A stretch of 64,000 nucleotides of DNA from Bradyrhizobium sp. CB82 (lineage in GTDB: Bacteria > Pseudomonadota > Alphaproteobacteria > Rhizobiales > Xanthobacteraceae). The translations under genes were made by a program, and so were the position numbers. Below are positions 16,341 to 25,386 of the stretch, piece after piece. Positions within the stretch are counted from its first letter, which is position 1. The number at the start of each line of letters is the position of its first letter. The stretch is taken from the NCBI RefSeq assembly GCF_029714405.1, contig NZ_CP121650.1:7073001-7137000 (forward strand), read 5' to 3'. A model generated the notes under the pieces. The model made no database searches and was not told the DNA's origin. It worked only from the letters and a program-made list of their open reading frames with translations.

Positions 16341-18758
16341 ATGCTTCAAACAAAAATCACATCGCGCGAAATCGAACCCACTGCCCCAGAGGCTCAATCG
16401 CTGGAGCAGACGATTTCCTCTGCGCTTGCGCTGATCAGCCAACAGTACCCCGTGATGATCTTCACGTTGCTCCTGTGCATCTGCCTTGCCGGCGTCTATG
16501 TGTTCACGGCGCCGAAGCGATACACGGGAACGGCTATCCTGATGATCGATAGCCGCAAGATGCAGGGCCTGCAGACGCAAGCGCAGACGAATGGCGGCGG
16601 CGACAACCCCATCGACTCGGCGATGGTCGATAGTCAGGTCGAACTCCTCAAGTCCGAAGCGATCGCTTCCAAGGTCATCAAGGACCTGAAGCTAGTCGAG
16701 TCGCCGGAGTTCATGAGCGACGGCGGCGGAGTGCTCAGCAGCATCAGCGATGCGATTTACCGACTTTTTTCGGAATCGAAGCCGCCCACGGAAGAACAAC
16801 TGCTGCGCGGAGCTCTCGCTCGCTTTGCAAGCGGTCTCAGCATCAAACGCGTCGGCGTGAGCTATGTCATCGAGATCGCCTTTCAGGCGTTGTCGCAGGA
16901 ACAGGCCGCGCAGATCGCCAACGCGGTGGCCGACGGCTATATCGTGGACTCCCTGGAGTCGAAATATCAGGCGTCCAGGCGAGCGGCGGTCTGGCTGCAG
17001 GACCGATTGAAGGAATTGCGGTCGCAAGCATCCACCGCCGAACGCGCCGTCGCCGATTTCAAGGCCAAGAACAATATCGTCGACGCAGGCGGGAGACTGC
17101 TCACCGAGCAGCAGCTCGCTGAAATCAACACTTCGCTGACAACGGCCCGTAGCCAGCGGGCCGAGGCGCAAGCCAAGCTCGAACGCATCACCACGATATT
17201 GAATGCGGACACCGAGGATTCCACGGTCATTCTGAACGACCTTGCGACCGTGAGCGAGACGATGGCCAACCCGGTCATCACCAAATTGCGCCAGACCTAT
17301 CTCGACTACAACGCCAAGCAGGCGGATTGGTCGAACCGATATGGATCGACGCATCTGGCTGTCGTCAATTTGCGCAACCAGATGCGCGAGATCCGACGCT
17401 CGATTATTGATGAACTGCGACGTACGGCCGAGGTCTACAAGAGCGACCTTGAAATCGCCAAGGCGCGAGAAGAGTCCAGCCAGAAGAGCTTGAACGATAC
17501 GATCGCGGTGTCGAATAATACCAGCCAAGCCCAAATCGTTCTGAGGGATCTCGAAAGCAACGCGCAGAGCGCCCGCGCGCTGTCCGACAACTTCCTGCAG
17601 CTGTACATGGTTTCGGTTCAGCAGCAGTCGTTTCCCATTACCGAAGCGAGGGTGATCACACAGGCCGCGTCGACCCTTCCCAACAAGACGTCGCCAAAAA
17701 CGACACTCATCCTGCTTGCAGCGTTCGTGGGCGGATCGGTTCTCGCGGGCATCGTCGCGATCTTGCTGGACATGATGGATCGCGTCTTCCGAACTGCTTC
17801 CCAGGTCGAGCAGTTCGTGCAGACCAGCTGCCTCGCCTCAATTCCAGTCATCGAGCAAGGTGTCGTCAACGCTATTTCCGCGCTCCCCGGCAAGGCCTGG
17901 CGGTTTGGTAAACGCGGCAGGCCCAAACCGCAGCAGGCGCCACCGAAATACGGCGGATTCGGCACGACGTTGCCACTCCAGGGGCCGGAGCCGGGTTCCA
18001 GCCAGCCGCAGCCGCATCGCGACCGCCTGCTTTCGACCGCCGAGAGCGTGGGGCGGTACGTGATCAACGCCCCGTTTTCGCGCTTCGCGGAAGGATTTCG
18101 ATCAATCAAGCTGGCCAGCGACCTTGCAAATTACGGTTCCGCATCCAATAAGGTGCTGGGCATCACCTCCGCCCTTCCGAACGAGGGCAAGTCGACCATC
18201 AGCGAAGCGCTGGCACAGACGTTGGCGCAAAGCGGCTGTCGTACACTGTTGATCGACGGCGACATTCGCAATCCAAGCCTCACCGCCAGGTTTACGCCGG
18301 CTGCGCAGGTTGGCTTGATCCACGTCATCGTCGGCCAAGCCGACTGGAGGAACGTGGTCTGGATCGACCCGCAGACAAATCTGCATTTTCTTCCCTGTGC
18401 GATCACATCGCGCTTCTCGAATTCGAGCGACCTGCTCGCCTCCCAGCAGATGGAAAAGCTGTTCCAAGAGCTACGTCAGCACTACGACCGCATCGTGCTC
18501 GATCTTAGCCCGCTGGCGCCGGTCGTCGACGTTCGGGCGACCAGAGGGCTGGCTGACTCCTATATCCTCGTCATCGAATGGGCGAAGTCGAAGGTGGATA
18601 TCGTCGAGCGCGTGCTGAGTGAAACACCGGTTGTGCGCGAGCGCCTGCTCGGTGCAGTCCTTAACAAGGTGAACGTGTCGGTGATGAGCCGCTACGACAC
18701 GTACGGCGCAGCCTACTATCGTAATCGCTACTACAAGAGATATGGTTACGTCGATTGA
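16341..18758 (+). CDS. Polysaccharide co-polymerase with bacterial tyrosine kinase domain (Wzz/GumC/ExoP type)
   Basis: An 805-residue inner-membrane protein. Residues 1-60 hold the first Wzz membrane segment (VMIFTLLLCICLAGVYVF), about 100-430 form a long coiled-coil periplasmic part, and a second membrane segment (TTLILLAAFVGGSVLAGIVA) follows a Pro-rich turn. The cytoplasmic BY-kinase domain has Walker A ALPNEGKST (K617), Walker A' LLIDGDIRNPS and a C-terminal Tyr cluster (YDTYGAAYYRNRYYKRYGY) for autophosphorylation. Such proteins control chain length and export of EPS. It heads a run of plus-strand genes including the polymerase at 19587. Confidence 0.95.
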   Translation: MLQTKITSREIEPTAPEAQSLEQTISSALALISQQYPVMIFTLLLCICLAGVYVFTAPKRYTGTAILMIDSRKMQGLQTQAQTNGGGDNPIDSAMVDSQVELLKSEAIASKVIKDLKLVESPEFMSDGGGVLSSISDAIYRLFSESKPPTEEQLLRGALARFASGLSIKRVGVSYVIEIAFQALSQEQAAQIANAVADGYIVDSLESKYQASRRAAVWLQDRLKELRSQASTAERAVADFKAKNNIVDAGGRLLTEQQLAEINTSLTTARSQRAEAQAKLERITTILNADTEDSTVILNDLATVSETMANPVITKLRQTYLDYNAKQADWSNRYGSTHLAVVNLRNQMREIRRSIIDELRRTAEVYKSDLEIAKAREESSQKSLNDTIAVSNNTSQAQIVLRDLESNAQSARALSDNFLQLYMVSVQQQSFPITEARVITQAASTLPNKTSPKTTLILLAAFVGGSVLAGIVAILLDMMDRVFRTASQVEQFVQTSCLASIPVIEQGVVNAISALPGKAWRFGKRGRPKPQQAPPKYGGFGTTLPLQGPEPGSSQPQPHRDRLLSTAESVGRYVINAPFSRFAEGFRSIKLASDLANYGSASNKVLGITSALPNEGKSTISEALAQTLAQSGCRTLLIDGDIRNPSLTARFTPAAQVGLIHVIVGQADWRNVVWIDPQTNLHFLPCAITSRFSNSSDLLASQQMEKLFQELRQHYDRIVLDLSPLAPVVDVRATRGLADSYILVIEWAKSKVDIVERVLSETPVVRERLLGAVLNKVNVSVMSRYDTYGAAYYRNRYYKRYGYVD

Positions 18759-18847
18759 CGTCCAGACTTGGTTCTCCGCGATCGCCCCGACGGTGACAAG
18801 TTATGCGGTGCAATGGATCATGCTGTGATAGGACCGTTGAGTAACAC

Positions 18848-19492
18848 ATGAGGAATTTGACGGTAGCGGGGACTACGTCTCCATTTATGATGATACGCAT
18901 ATTCCTGCTCTGCGCAGGACTCCTGGTGTTGACCGATGGTTCGGGTCGAGCGGCGCCGCCGCGTCCGGGCATTCTGAACTGCGCGTCTGGCGTCGACGCC
19001 GAGCAGCGTCGACGTTGTGACGAAGAGGCCTTCAGGCAGGTCGAGACCGGCAGCCAATCCACACAGCTTGAGGGCGGATGGCGATTGGTCAAGAGCAGAA
19101 ATCCTGACGGCGGCGCCGACGCCATTTCAGTGATGCACGTCGTCGATAGCGCCAAATCCGATGCGCGCCTAGCGGGCTTGAACCTCCAATGCGGGAAGGA
19201 CGGCATCGAAATGGTGCTCATCGTTCTCGAACCACTGTCCCGCTCGACGCAACCGAACGTAACCCTGATGACAGGAGAAAAGCGGGCAGAGTTTCAGGCT
19301 ACCGTGCTTCAGGGTGGCGTGGCGCTGCTGCTGCCCGCTAACGCCTCGAAGCTTGCTGCCAGCGACTGGCAGAACGCAAACGAGCTGGCGGTCGAGATCG
19401 GGACCACGCCAACTGCGATCCACGGAGCGGTCCCGATCACCGGACTGGCTGCGGCCCTACGTTACCTGCTGCAAAACTGCCATGCCCGATAA
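18848..19492 (+). CDS. Secreted hypothetical protein in EPS operon
   Basis: A protein of up to 214 residues with an N-terminal signal segment (IRIFLLCAGLLVLTDGSGRA) and a mature part of alternating beta-like stretches, including LNLQCGKDGIEMVLIVLEPL. Three to four Cys are present. I do not recognise the family with confidence. Possible starts are the ATGs at 18848, 18887 and 18890. It lies between the co-polymerase kinase and an O-antigen-ligase-like gene on the same strand, so a periplasmic accessory role in EPS export is possible. Confidence 0.65.
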   Translation: MRNLTVAGTTSPFMMIRIFLLCAGLLVLTDGSGRAAPPRPGILNCASGVDAEQRRRCDEEAFRQVETGSQSTQLEGGWRLVKSRNPDGGADAISVMHVVDSAKSDARLAGLNLQCGKDGIEMVLIVLEPLSRSTQPNVTLMTGEKRAEFQATVLQGGVALLLPANASKLAASDWQNANELAVEIGTTPTAIHGAVPITGLAAALRYLLQNCHAR

Positions 19493-19586
19493 TTCAGCCA
19501 TGCCCCTCAATCCCGCAAATCGACAACGTTCGGCCCGGGAGCGTGCCAGGGACCAGTGATGAGTCACACTGTCAACGATCAGCGCT

Positions 19587-21017
19587 ATGAGTAAGACCGC
19601 GTTAGAGTCGCATATACGCCTACGGGATAGGCACCAACGTCAGCCTCTTGTCACGGTGAGCTCCATTCCCGCTTCAAAGTCTCACGGTTTGTCGATTGCT
19701 CACTGCCTCCTGATCGCGCTGCTCGTCGCGACTCCGATCCAGGCAATCGTAAACTACGCCTTCGCACAGTATATGGTTGCGTTTGTTGCCGCCTTGATTT
19801 TGGCCATGGCTGCAAGGGGGCCGGAGGCCGAACTCACATCTGCAGCGCAGTTGCTCAAGCACTTTTTGCCCGTGCTCCTGCTTCCGGTCGTCTGGATGGC
19901 ATTGCAAATTTTTCCGGTGCCCACTTCTTTGCTTGCCAACCCGATCTGGCCGGCGACTTCGATCGCATTGAACCAACCATCACTACCAGGCCGCATCAGC
20001 GTCGACCCCGGCGCGACGTTGCAAAGCCTGTTTCGCTATCTGGTTGACGCGTCTCTGGTGGTGTCGACCGTCATCATCACCAAGGATCGCCACAGGGCCG
20101 AAACGATCCTGTTCGTATTGTGCGCAGTAACGACTTTCATGTCGATCGAAGTCCTGCTCGGCCGACTCGACTTGTTCGCCGTCATGATGTCCGAGACAGG
20201 CGCCGCTACGAGCCCGTTTCCGGCAGCAACTGCGCTCGCAGTAGTGGCAAATGGCGCGCTCGTTGCCTGGGCAGTCGAACAACACCTGCACCAACGGGAC
20301 ATCCACAATCTGGCCTCGCTCCAGCTGTGGGTTGGAGTTCTCTCCGGCCTGCTCGGAATTGCCGTGGCGTTCGCCGCAATGGCGACCCTCGAACGAGACA
20401 CTTTGTTGGCGGTCACCGTCTGGGGATTAACTGTTCTCGTTTTCATAGCCGCTGTCCGCCGCTTGGGATTTCGCTCCTGGCCGTCGGCGATTTTGTTTTC
20501 AGTCGTTGCAGTAATTGCGGGCATCATGGCGGTGCCACACTCTCAAGCCGGTAGTTTGGGCCTCCTTGGTTTCGTCAGCCTCAGCCCGGAAGCGGTTGCG
20601 CCGGCAAAGCATCTGCTCTCTGATGCATCGATGTTGGGAAATGGCATCGGAACATTTGGGCTGACTTCGATAGCCTATCAGGAGTTTGGCGCCGGAGCGC
20701 CGGCGGTACCTCCTTCCACCGCGATCTTGATCGCTATCGAGTCGGGGCGATTGGCGATCGTGATCCTGGCAGCCTGCGCCGCCCAGCTCTTCTTCGTTAG
20801 CTTTCGCGGCGCCGTTCGGCGAGGGCGCGATTTCTTTTTCGCGGCCGCCGCGGCCGCCGGCGTTCTGGTTGTGCTCTGCGAGAGCTTCCTCGATTCAAGC
20901 CTCTCAAGCCCGGCGATCCAGACCATCGTGGCGGTGTTGGTCGGACTTGGACTTGCACAATCCGTGGGCCGGACCAGCGTGCGCCAGCCGCTGGGCGACA
21001 GCAGGCTCGCGCCATAA
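19587..21017 (+). CDS. O-antigen ligase/polymerase-like membrane protein
   Basis: A 476-residue protein with about 11-12 membrane segments. Its last third has LSDASMLGNGIGTFG before a periplasmic loop, then further membrane segments, the arrangement of Wzy/WaaL-type proteins. It likely polymerises the repeat unit whose chain length the kinase at 16341 controls. It is followed 34 bp downstream by a small membrane-anchored protein, so these genes seem co-transcribed. Confidence 0.75.
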   Translation: MSKTALESHIRLRDRHQRQPLVTVSSIPASKSHGLSIAHCLLIALLVATPIQAIVNYAFAQYMVAFVAALILAMAARGPEAELTSAAQLLKHFLPVLLLPVVWMALQIFPVPTSLLANPIWPATSIALNQPSLPGRISVDPGATLQSLFRYLVDASLVVSTVIITKDRHRAETILFVLCAVTTFMSIEVLLGRLDLFAVMMSETGAATSPFPAATALAVVANGALVAWAVEQHLHQRDIHNLASLQLWVGVLSGLLGIAVAFAAMATLERDTLLAVTVWGLTVLVFIAAVRRLGFRSWPSAILFSVVAVIAGIMAVPHSQAGSLGLLGFVSLSPEAVAPAKHLLSDASMLGNGIGTFGLTSIAYQEFGAGAPAVPPSTAILIAIESGRLAIVILAACAAQLFFVSFRGAVRRGRDFFFAAAAAAGVLVVLCESFLDSSLSSPAIQTIVAVLVGLGLAQSVGRTSVRQPLGDSRLAP

Positions 21018-21051
21018 GGTTGCCTTACAACATCGAACTAGTCCACCGACA

Positions 21052-21723
21052 ATGACCTCCTCAAGCAGATTTCGCATTCTCCTGTCTGCGTTGGCACTGA
21101 TCATCGGATGTTATGCGATGGTCTCGGCACTAGCAGAGGTGATGGCGCTGGAGCCCACGACATTTCCTGCCGATGCAGCCAAGATCAGCTCGCGCTGGAC
21201 TGGAAATGTGCCCTCCTCGCTGGCAGCGCTCTCTCTCTTTGGATCGGATCTGGAGAGCAATCACGCCTTGATCGCCGCTTTGCAGGCGATCCAGTCAGGC
21301 CAGCAAGAGCCGAGGACCGTACGATCGACGAAGCATGTCGATGCCGTCGACAGGGTCAGGCGGACGCTCTCAATTTCGCCTTACAACCCCGAACTGTGGT
21401 TGGCGCTGGCGCTGCTTCAGACCCAACGCGACCCGCACGATCCCGTCGTGGTCGAGGCGCTGAAGATGGCGTATTTTGTCGCACCAAACGACGCACGAAT
21501 GATGCCGGTGCGGATCGACATAGCGAGCCGCTTCGATGCGCTTGCTATTCCGGACATCAAGGACCTGGTGCGCAACGATGTTCAGCTGATCTTGACCCGA
21601 CGACCTCTGTCGAAATCGGCACTCGTGTCGGCTTATCGGCGGGCATCAGATCTCGGCAAGGCTTTCCTGGAAGACGCTGTTGAATCGATCGATCCGTCAT
21701 TCCTTGTGACGCTGCGCCGTTGA
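21052..21723 (+). CDS. Membrane-anchored hypothetical protein (EPS accessory)
   Basis: A 223-residue protein with one N-terminal hydrophobic segment (ILLSALALIIGCYAMVSAL) and a helical extracytoplasmic part resembling tetratricopeptide-type helices (ELWLALALLQTQRDPHDPVV). The ATG at 21052 fits; a longer frame upstream runs through the preceding gene and is rejected. It has no motif I can name. Its place directly after the polymerase gene suggests a role in the assembly or export complex. Confidence 0.65.
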   Translation: MTSSSRFRILLSALALIIGCYAMVSALAEVMALEPTTFPADAAKISSRWTGNVPSSLAALSLFGSDLESNHALIAALQAIQSGQQEPRTVRSTKHVDAVDRVRRTLSISPYNPELWLALALLQTQRDPHDPVVVEALKMAYFVAPNDARMMPVRIDIASRFDALAIPDIKDLVRNDVQLILTRRPLSKSALVSAYRRASDLGKAFLEDAVESIDPSFLVTLRR

Positions 21724-21781
21724 TCGCGGTATGGTCGTCAGCCTAACACTGCATGGCGCGAACCCTTCCAATCCGCTTCGC

Positions 21782-21941
21782 GCTGCTGCGGTCAAGAAAA
21801 TGATCCGAATGTCGAGCCGGATGCTCCAGTTGCGCACGTCCAGACGCCAAACTCCGCGCGCCTCTCATCAGGGGGCGTCTCGCCGCGGAAGCCGTTGACC
21901 TGGGCCCAGCCGGGTCAGGCCAGGCTTCATGTGGCGGAATA
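21782..21941 (-). pseudogene. 3' remnant of a polyprenyl-phosphate sugar transferase
   Basis: The minus strand encodes RHMKPGLT, then after a 1-bp insertion WAQVNGFRGETP, and further on WSIRLDIRI, all in the order seen at the C-terminus of the intact sugar transferase at 22606-24036 (RHHMKPGLTGWAQVNGFRGE and WSIWLDVKIM). DNA identity is plain by eye across about 160 bp, with small deletions. The 5' part is absent. It is a decayed fragment of a second priming transferase, about 0.7 kb from the intact one and in the same orientation. Confidence 0.82.
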
Positions 21942-22231
21942 CATTTGCTGCTCGCCTGGTCATAATAGCGTTAACCGCTTAGCTCACTCTCAGGCGCGGT
22001 CTGCGGCTGGTTCCGACAAGATTGTGCTTCGCCCTTGACGTCCGAGTGATCGCGGGCGATCGGCAAAGCGCTTGCCGCCGAAGGCACGAAACGTCACGTA
22101 GACCGTAGTCGCACGGTCGGCAATCGACGATCATTCTCGTAGCCGACTTTCGCCCGAATTGATAAAGATCACCGTAGGGCCCAGGGCAGTTTTTACCCCA
22201 TACTTGATCTTTGCATTTTCGGAAGAACGGG

Positions 22232-22543
22232 ATGTTGACGATACTTGTCATATTGAGCGTCTGGCTACTGCTCAACGCTCTGTTCGTGCTGATCGTGATT
22301 CCTCCCCGAGAGTCGGGCTCGCGGCTCGACGCGTCCGGAGCAACGCTTGCACCGGCGCCGATCGACAATCATATCGACAATCATCAAGACCGGTTTGGTC
22401 ACGACCAACTGCTCTCCCTTCGCCATGCTATCGTATCACGCGGATTGAGAACCGTTTGCGTCCTCGTCTTCCCGCTGATCGCGCTACGTGATGCGATCAT
22501 GCGACTCTGGAGGAAGAGGCGAGCGCTTCGACCGCCGCCATAA
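22232..22543 (+). CDS. Small membrane protein, hypothetical
   Basis: A 103-residue protein with an N-terminal membrane helix (ILVILSVWLLLNALFVLIVI), a polar middle of about 50 residues, a short second hydrophobic stretch (VCVLVFPLIALRDAI) and a basic C-terminus. GGAAGAACGGG precedes the ATG at 22232. The family is not recognised. It converges on the sugar transferase gene, with 62 bp between stops. Confidence 0.5.
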   Translation: MLTILVILSVWLLLNALFVLIVIPPRESGSRLDASGATLAPAPIDNHIDNHQDRFGHDQLLSLRHAIVSRGLRTVCVLVFPLIALRDAIMRLWRKRRALRPPP

Positions 22544-22605
22544 GGAGGTGAACCGCAAGGCCCACGAACGATCTTGGTTGCTTCTCCGGACGATTCGCGC
22601 AGGTG

Positions 22606-24036
22606 CTAGTAGGCCTCCTGTAACATTACGGCAGCCGCCGTGCGCGTCATGATCTTCACGTCGAGCCAGATACTCCAGTTGCTGACGTACCAAACGTCAT
22701 ATTCTACGCGCTTCTCCATCAGGTCGATGGTCGGCGTTTCGCCACGAAAGCCATTCACCTGGGCCCAGCCCGTCAGCCCCGGCTTCATATGGTGCCGGTA
22801 GACGTAGTTGCTGATAATCTCGTCGTAATAGTTGTCGTGCGCGAGTGCGTGCGGGCGCGGCCCGACCAATGACATATCGCCCCGCAGCACATTCCAGAGC
22901 TGAGGCAATTCATCGATGCTCGTCATGCGGAGGAGACGCCCGATCCGCGTCACTCGCGCGTCATGCTTCGTTGCCTGGGTGATCGTCTGACCGTTTTCGC
23001 AGACCGTCATGCTGCGAAACTTCCAGATTTCAAAGGGCTTGCCGTTGAAGCCTCGGCGCGATTGCCGGAAGATGACAGCACCCGGTGAATCCAGTTTGAT
23101 CAGAACGGCGACCATCATCAGCAGCGGCGCCAAAGTGACGAGAGCGAAGGCCGCGATGCCAACATCAAGGCAGCGCTTCTGCAGACGCTCGAACACGGTG
23201 AGCGGAGGTCGCTGGATCTCGATCGCCACGGTGCCGCTGACCGGCAAGAACGGGCGCGACACAAGATCGGCGATCGAATTATCTGGGAGCACACGAATCG
23301 GCTGCGGCACCACGCGAAGATGTTGTCCTAGTTTCTGCAACAACGGCAGTTCATTCCAGTCGACCGCAAGAAGATACTCATCGACATCGGTCGCGCGCGA
23401 CTGCCGGATGACGTCCCGAATCTGCTTCTCCCACGCGCTATCGCCGCTATCGTTGCCAAGCACGAAATGGTGCACGACATCGAACCCATTCCGGCGCAGG
23501 TCCTTGAAACGATTTGCGGTAAAGTCCAGTGGCTTCAGACTGAGCAGCACGACCTTGCGATCGACCAATCGCCCCTTCGCTAAGCTCGTGCCGAGGGCAA
23601 ACTGCCAGGCAAAGCGGAGACTGATCAGCCCAACGGCGCCGATGGCGGCGAAAATGATGACGATGCCGCGGGACAAGTTGTCCGTCGATTTCAACAGAAA
23701 CGCGGCAACCGCAAGAATAGTCAGCGACACCAGCCAAATGACGAGCACCTTGCGCAGCTGCCAGACGAGTCCGAGCAAGCGATGGGTCGCGTAAACGCCC
23801 TGAAAGTAGCCGATCGCGACGAAAACCGAGGCCACGATCAATCCGGCTCCGACCGAGGTGCTGTCAGCGCCCGACGCAAGCGCCGCGTTATACGATGCGG
23901 AGGCGAGCGCGTAGCAGAGCAGGATCAGCAAAAAGTCGGCGGCGATGACGAAGACCTGAAAGGGCCTCTGAAGAACCGTGCCACGCGTCGAGGAGACTGA
24001 TTGCGCTCCATCAGAGCCGTAAGTCGCAACAGCCAT
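22606..24036 (-). CDS. Undecaprenyl-phosphate sugar-1-phosphate transferase (priming enzyme)
   Basis: A 476-residue protein of the polyprenyl-phosphate hexose-1-phosphate transferase family (WcaJ/ExoY type). Four to five N-terminal membrane segments and a CoA-binding-like domain precede the catalytic part, which shows KRCLDVGIAAFALV, IFRQSRRGFNGKPFEIWKFR, the SLVGPRPHA segment and the final GLTGWAQVNGFRGE. It starts repeat-unit synthesis by placing a sugar phosphate on the lipid carrier. The ATG at 24036 has GGAGG 7 nt upstream, so it is preferred over 24093. A fragment of a second copy lies downstream at 21782-21941. Confidence 0.94.
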   Translation of the reverse strand: MAVATYGSDGAQSVSSTRGTVLQRPFQVFVIAADFLLILLCYALASASYNAALASGADSTSVGAGLIVASVFVAIGYFQGVYATHRLLGLVWQLRKVLVIWLVSLTILAVAAFLLKSTDNLSRGIVIIFAAIGAVGLISLRFAWQFALGTSLAKGRLVDRKVVLLSLKPLDFTANRFKDLRRNGFDVVHHFVLGNDSGDSAWEKQIRDVIRQSRATDVDEYLLAVDWNELPLLQKLGQHLRVVPQPIRVLPDNSIADLVSRPFLPVSGTVAIEIQRPPLTVFERLQKRCLDVGIAAFALVTLAPLLMMVAVLIKLDSPGAVIFRQSRRGFNGKPFEIWKFRSMTVCENGQTITQATKHDARVTRIGRLLRMTSIDELPQLWNVLRGDMSLVGPRPHALAHDNYYDEIISNYVYRHHMKPGLTGWAQVNGFRGETPTIDLMEKRVEYDVWYVSNWSIWLDVKIMTRTAAAVMLQEAY

Positions 24037-24371
24037 TCGAACCTCCACGTGGCGAGATCGCGTGACACTCATCGCGATGTTGATGATTTGCAACTTTCAC
24101 AACGAAAGGTGTTAATTGATCGCAGCGATATTGTGGCGTTGCACGCAAAAAGTTTGCAGCGCAGATGCGCTCGCAGATTCTTGAATCTCGTTTCGCGGTC
24201 CTGATGACGAATTGGTTGTCACCCTGACAGGATCACGAGCGGAGGCACGCCGCAGTTTGCGTTAGTTCCGTCCCCCTCATGTTATCCTATGTTATTTTGC
24301 GGAACTTCGCGTTCGAAGTGTGACGCCGCAATCAGTCAACCACGCTGTCTAGCGCTGGTGGAACTGCCCGA

Positions 24372-24394
24372 AATATTGGTTGCGAAGCAATATT
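24372..24394. repeat. Inverted repeat AATATTG/CAATATT
   Basis: Perfect 7-bp arms (24372-24378 and 24388-24394) are separated by 9 nt. It could be an operator or a small hairpin in the leader of the phosphatase gene. Confidence 0.5.
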
Positions 24395-24399
24395 GCCTT

Positions 24400-24452
24400 C
24401 TTTCGAAATTACTTTCCGCCGGAACCTGTTCCGGCGTTAACACTCTCGAAAG
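24400..24452. promoter_or_regulatory. Nested inverted repeat in the phosphatase leader
   Basis: The inner arms are perfect, CGCCGGAA and TTCCGGCG (24417-24424, 24429-24436) with loop CCTG. Outer arms CTTTCGA and TCGAAAG (24400-24406, 24446-24452) enclose them. No T tract follows, so it is not a classic terminator. An RNA leader structure or a binding site for a dimeric regulator is possible. Confidence 0.5.
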
Positions 24453-24513
24453 GGATTGCTTCGCTCGCTGCCGGTCAATGCCCGATCACGGACTTAGAGC
24501 GTTTGCGCCCCCC

Positions 24514-25257
24514 ATGATGTCCTTCCTTCGATCACGCCCGGCAAAGCGCAAGCCCAAGCTCCCGGATGGCGTGCGAATTTATGCAATCTCAGACATTCAC
24601 GGTTGCGCGCATCTGCTCGAGCCGATGCTGCGCGTAATCGATGCCGATCTAGCCCAAAGCCGACCATGCTACGCCGTCGAAGTGTTTATGGGCGACTACA
24701 TCGATCGTGGCCCGGATACTCGATCGACCCTCGACATCCTGGTTGAGCGGAGCCGCCGCGGTAATGCGGTTTTCCTGAAGGGAAATCATGAAGCCTTCCT
24801 GGTCAATGTTCTGCGCGACCCGTCCTTGCTGACGGATTGGCTTCGCGTTGGTGGGGCCCAAACGTTGATGTCTTATGGGGTTTCGTCGCTTGCCCTGGGC
24901 TCGGAGCAGGACGACCCGACCACCCTATTGGACGAACTGGCGCGCGCGATACCGTCCGAGCACGTCGAATTCCTGCGCAACCTGCGGCCGTCCTTCACGT
25001 GTGGAGATTTCTTTTTCGTTCACGCCGGCGTTCGACCCGGCGTGCCCTTATCCGAGCAACGGGAAAGCGATCTGTTGTGGATCCGCGAAGAGTTCCTGCA
25101 GAGCGAGCAACACTTCAGCAAGTATATCGTGCACGGTCACACGCCGGTACGCAGCGCCGAACTTTTGGCAAATCGAGCCAATATCGACACCGGTGCCTAC
25201 GCGACGGGCAATCTGACGCTGATGAGTATCCAGGGAAGCAGCATGCTCGCCGTCTGA
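24514..25257 (+). CDS. PPP-family metallophosphoesterase (serine/threonine phosphatase-like)
   Basis: A 247-residue cytoplasmic phosphatase with all metal-binding motifs: AISDIHGC (DxH), GDYIDRG (GDxxDRG), GNHE, HAGVRPG and a late VHGHTP. This is the bacterial PrpA/ApaH-like branch of the PPP family. It may dephosphorylate Ser/Thr/Tyr proteins or nucleotides. The ATG at 24514 begins just before the domain; the frame is open further upstream through the inverted repeats but the extra residues are not conserved-looking. Since it lies near the BY-kinase and the priming transferase it could counteract EPS-related phosphorylation; this is inference. Confidence 0.88.
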   Translation: MMSFLRSRPAKRKPKLPDGVRIYAISDIHGCAHLLEPMLRVIDADLAQSRPCYAVEVFMGDYIDRGPDTRSTLDILVERSRRGNAVFLKGNHEAFLVNVLRDPSLLTDWLRVGGAQTLMSYGVSSLALGSEQDDPTTLLDELARAIPSEHVEFLRNLRPSFTCGDFFFVHAGVRPGVPLSEQRESDLLWIREEFLQSEQHFSKYIVHGHTPVRSAELLANRANIDTGAYATGNLTLMSIQGSSMLAV

Positions 25258-25386
25258 CGGGGACTACAACTGCAGGTCGCCCCATCCGTGTTTGCAATCC
25301 AGCGTCTCGCTTGGGCCCCGCCCTCATCACTGGGGCCGGGCACACGTTGCCGGCCTGGCTGAGAAAACGACAATGCGTGTCGATCG

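Larger units (their letters stand above)
24037..24513. other. Divergent intergenic region with strong inverted repeats
   Basis: About 480 bp separates the sugar transferase from the phosphatase gene. It holds a nested inverted repeat (24400-24452) and a smaller one (24372-24394). No gene is convincing. Promoters for both directions should lie here. Confidence 0.5.

Noticed and set aside
16692-17534. Minus-strand open frame of 280 codons
   Set aside because: Antisense to the coiled-coil part of the co-polymerase, which is a clear gene; high GC at third positions produces such mirror frames.
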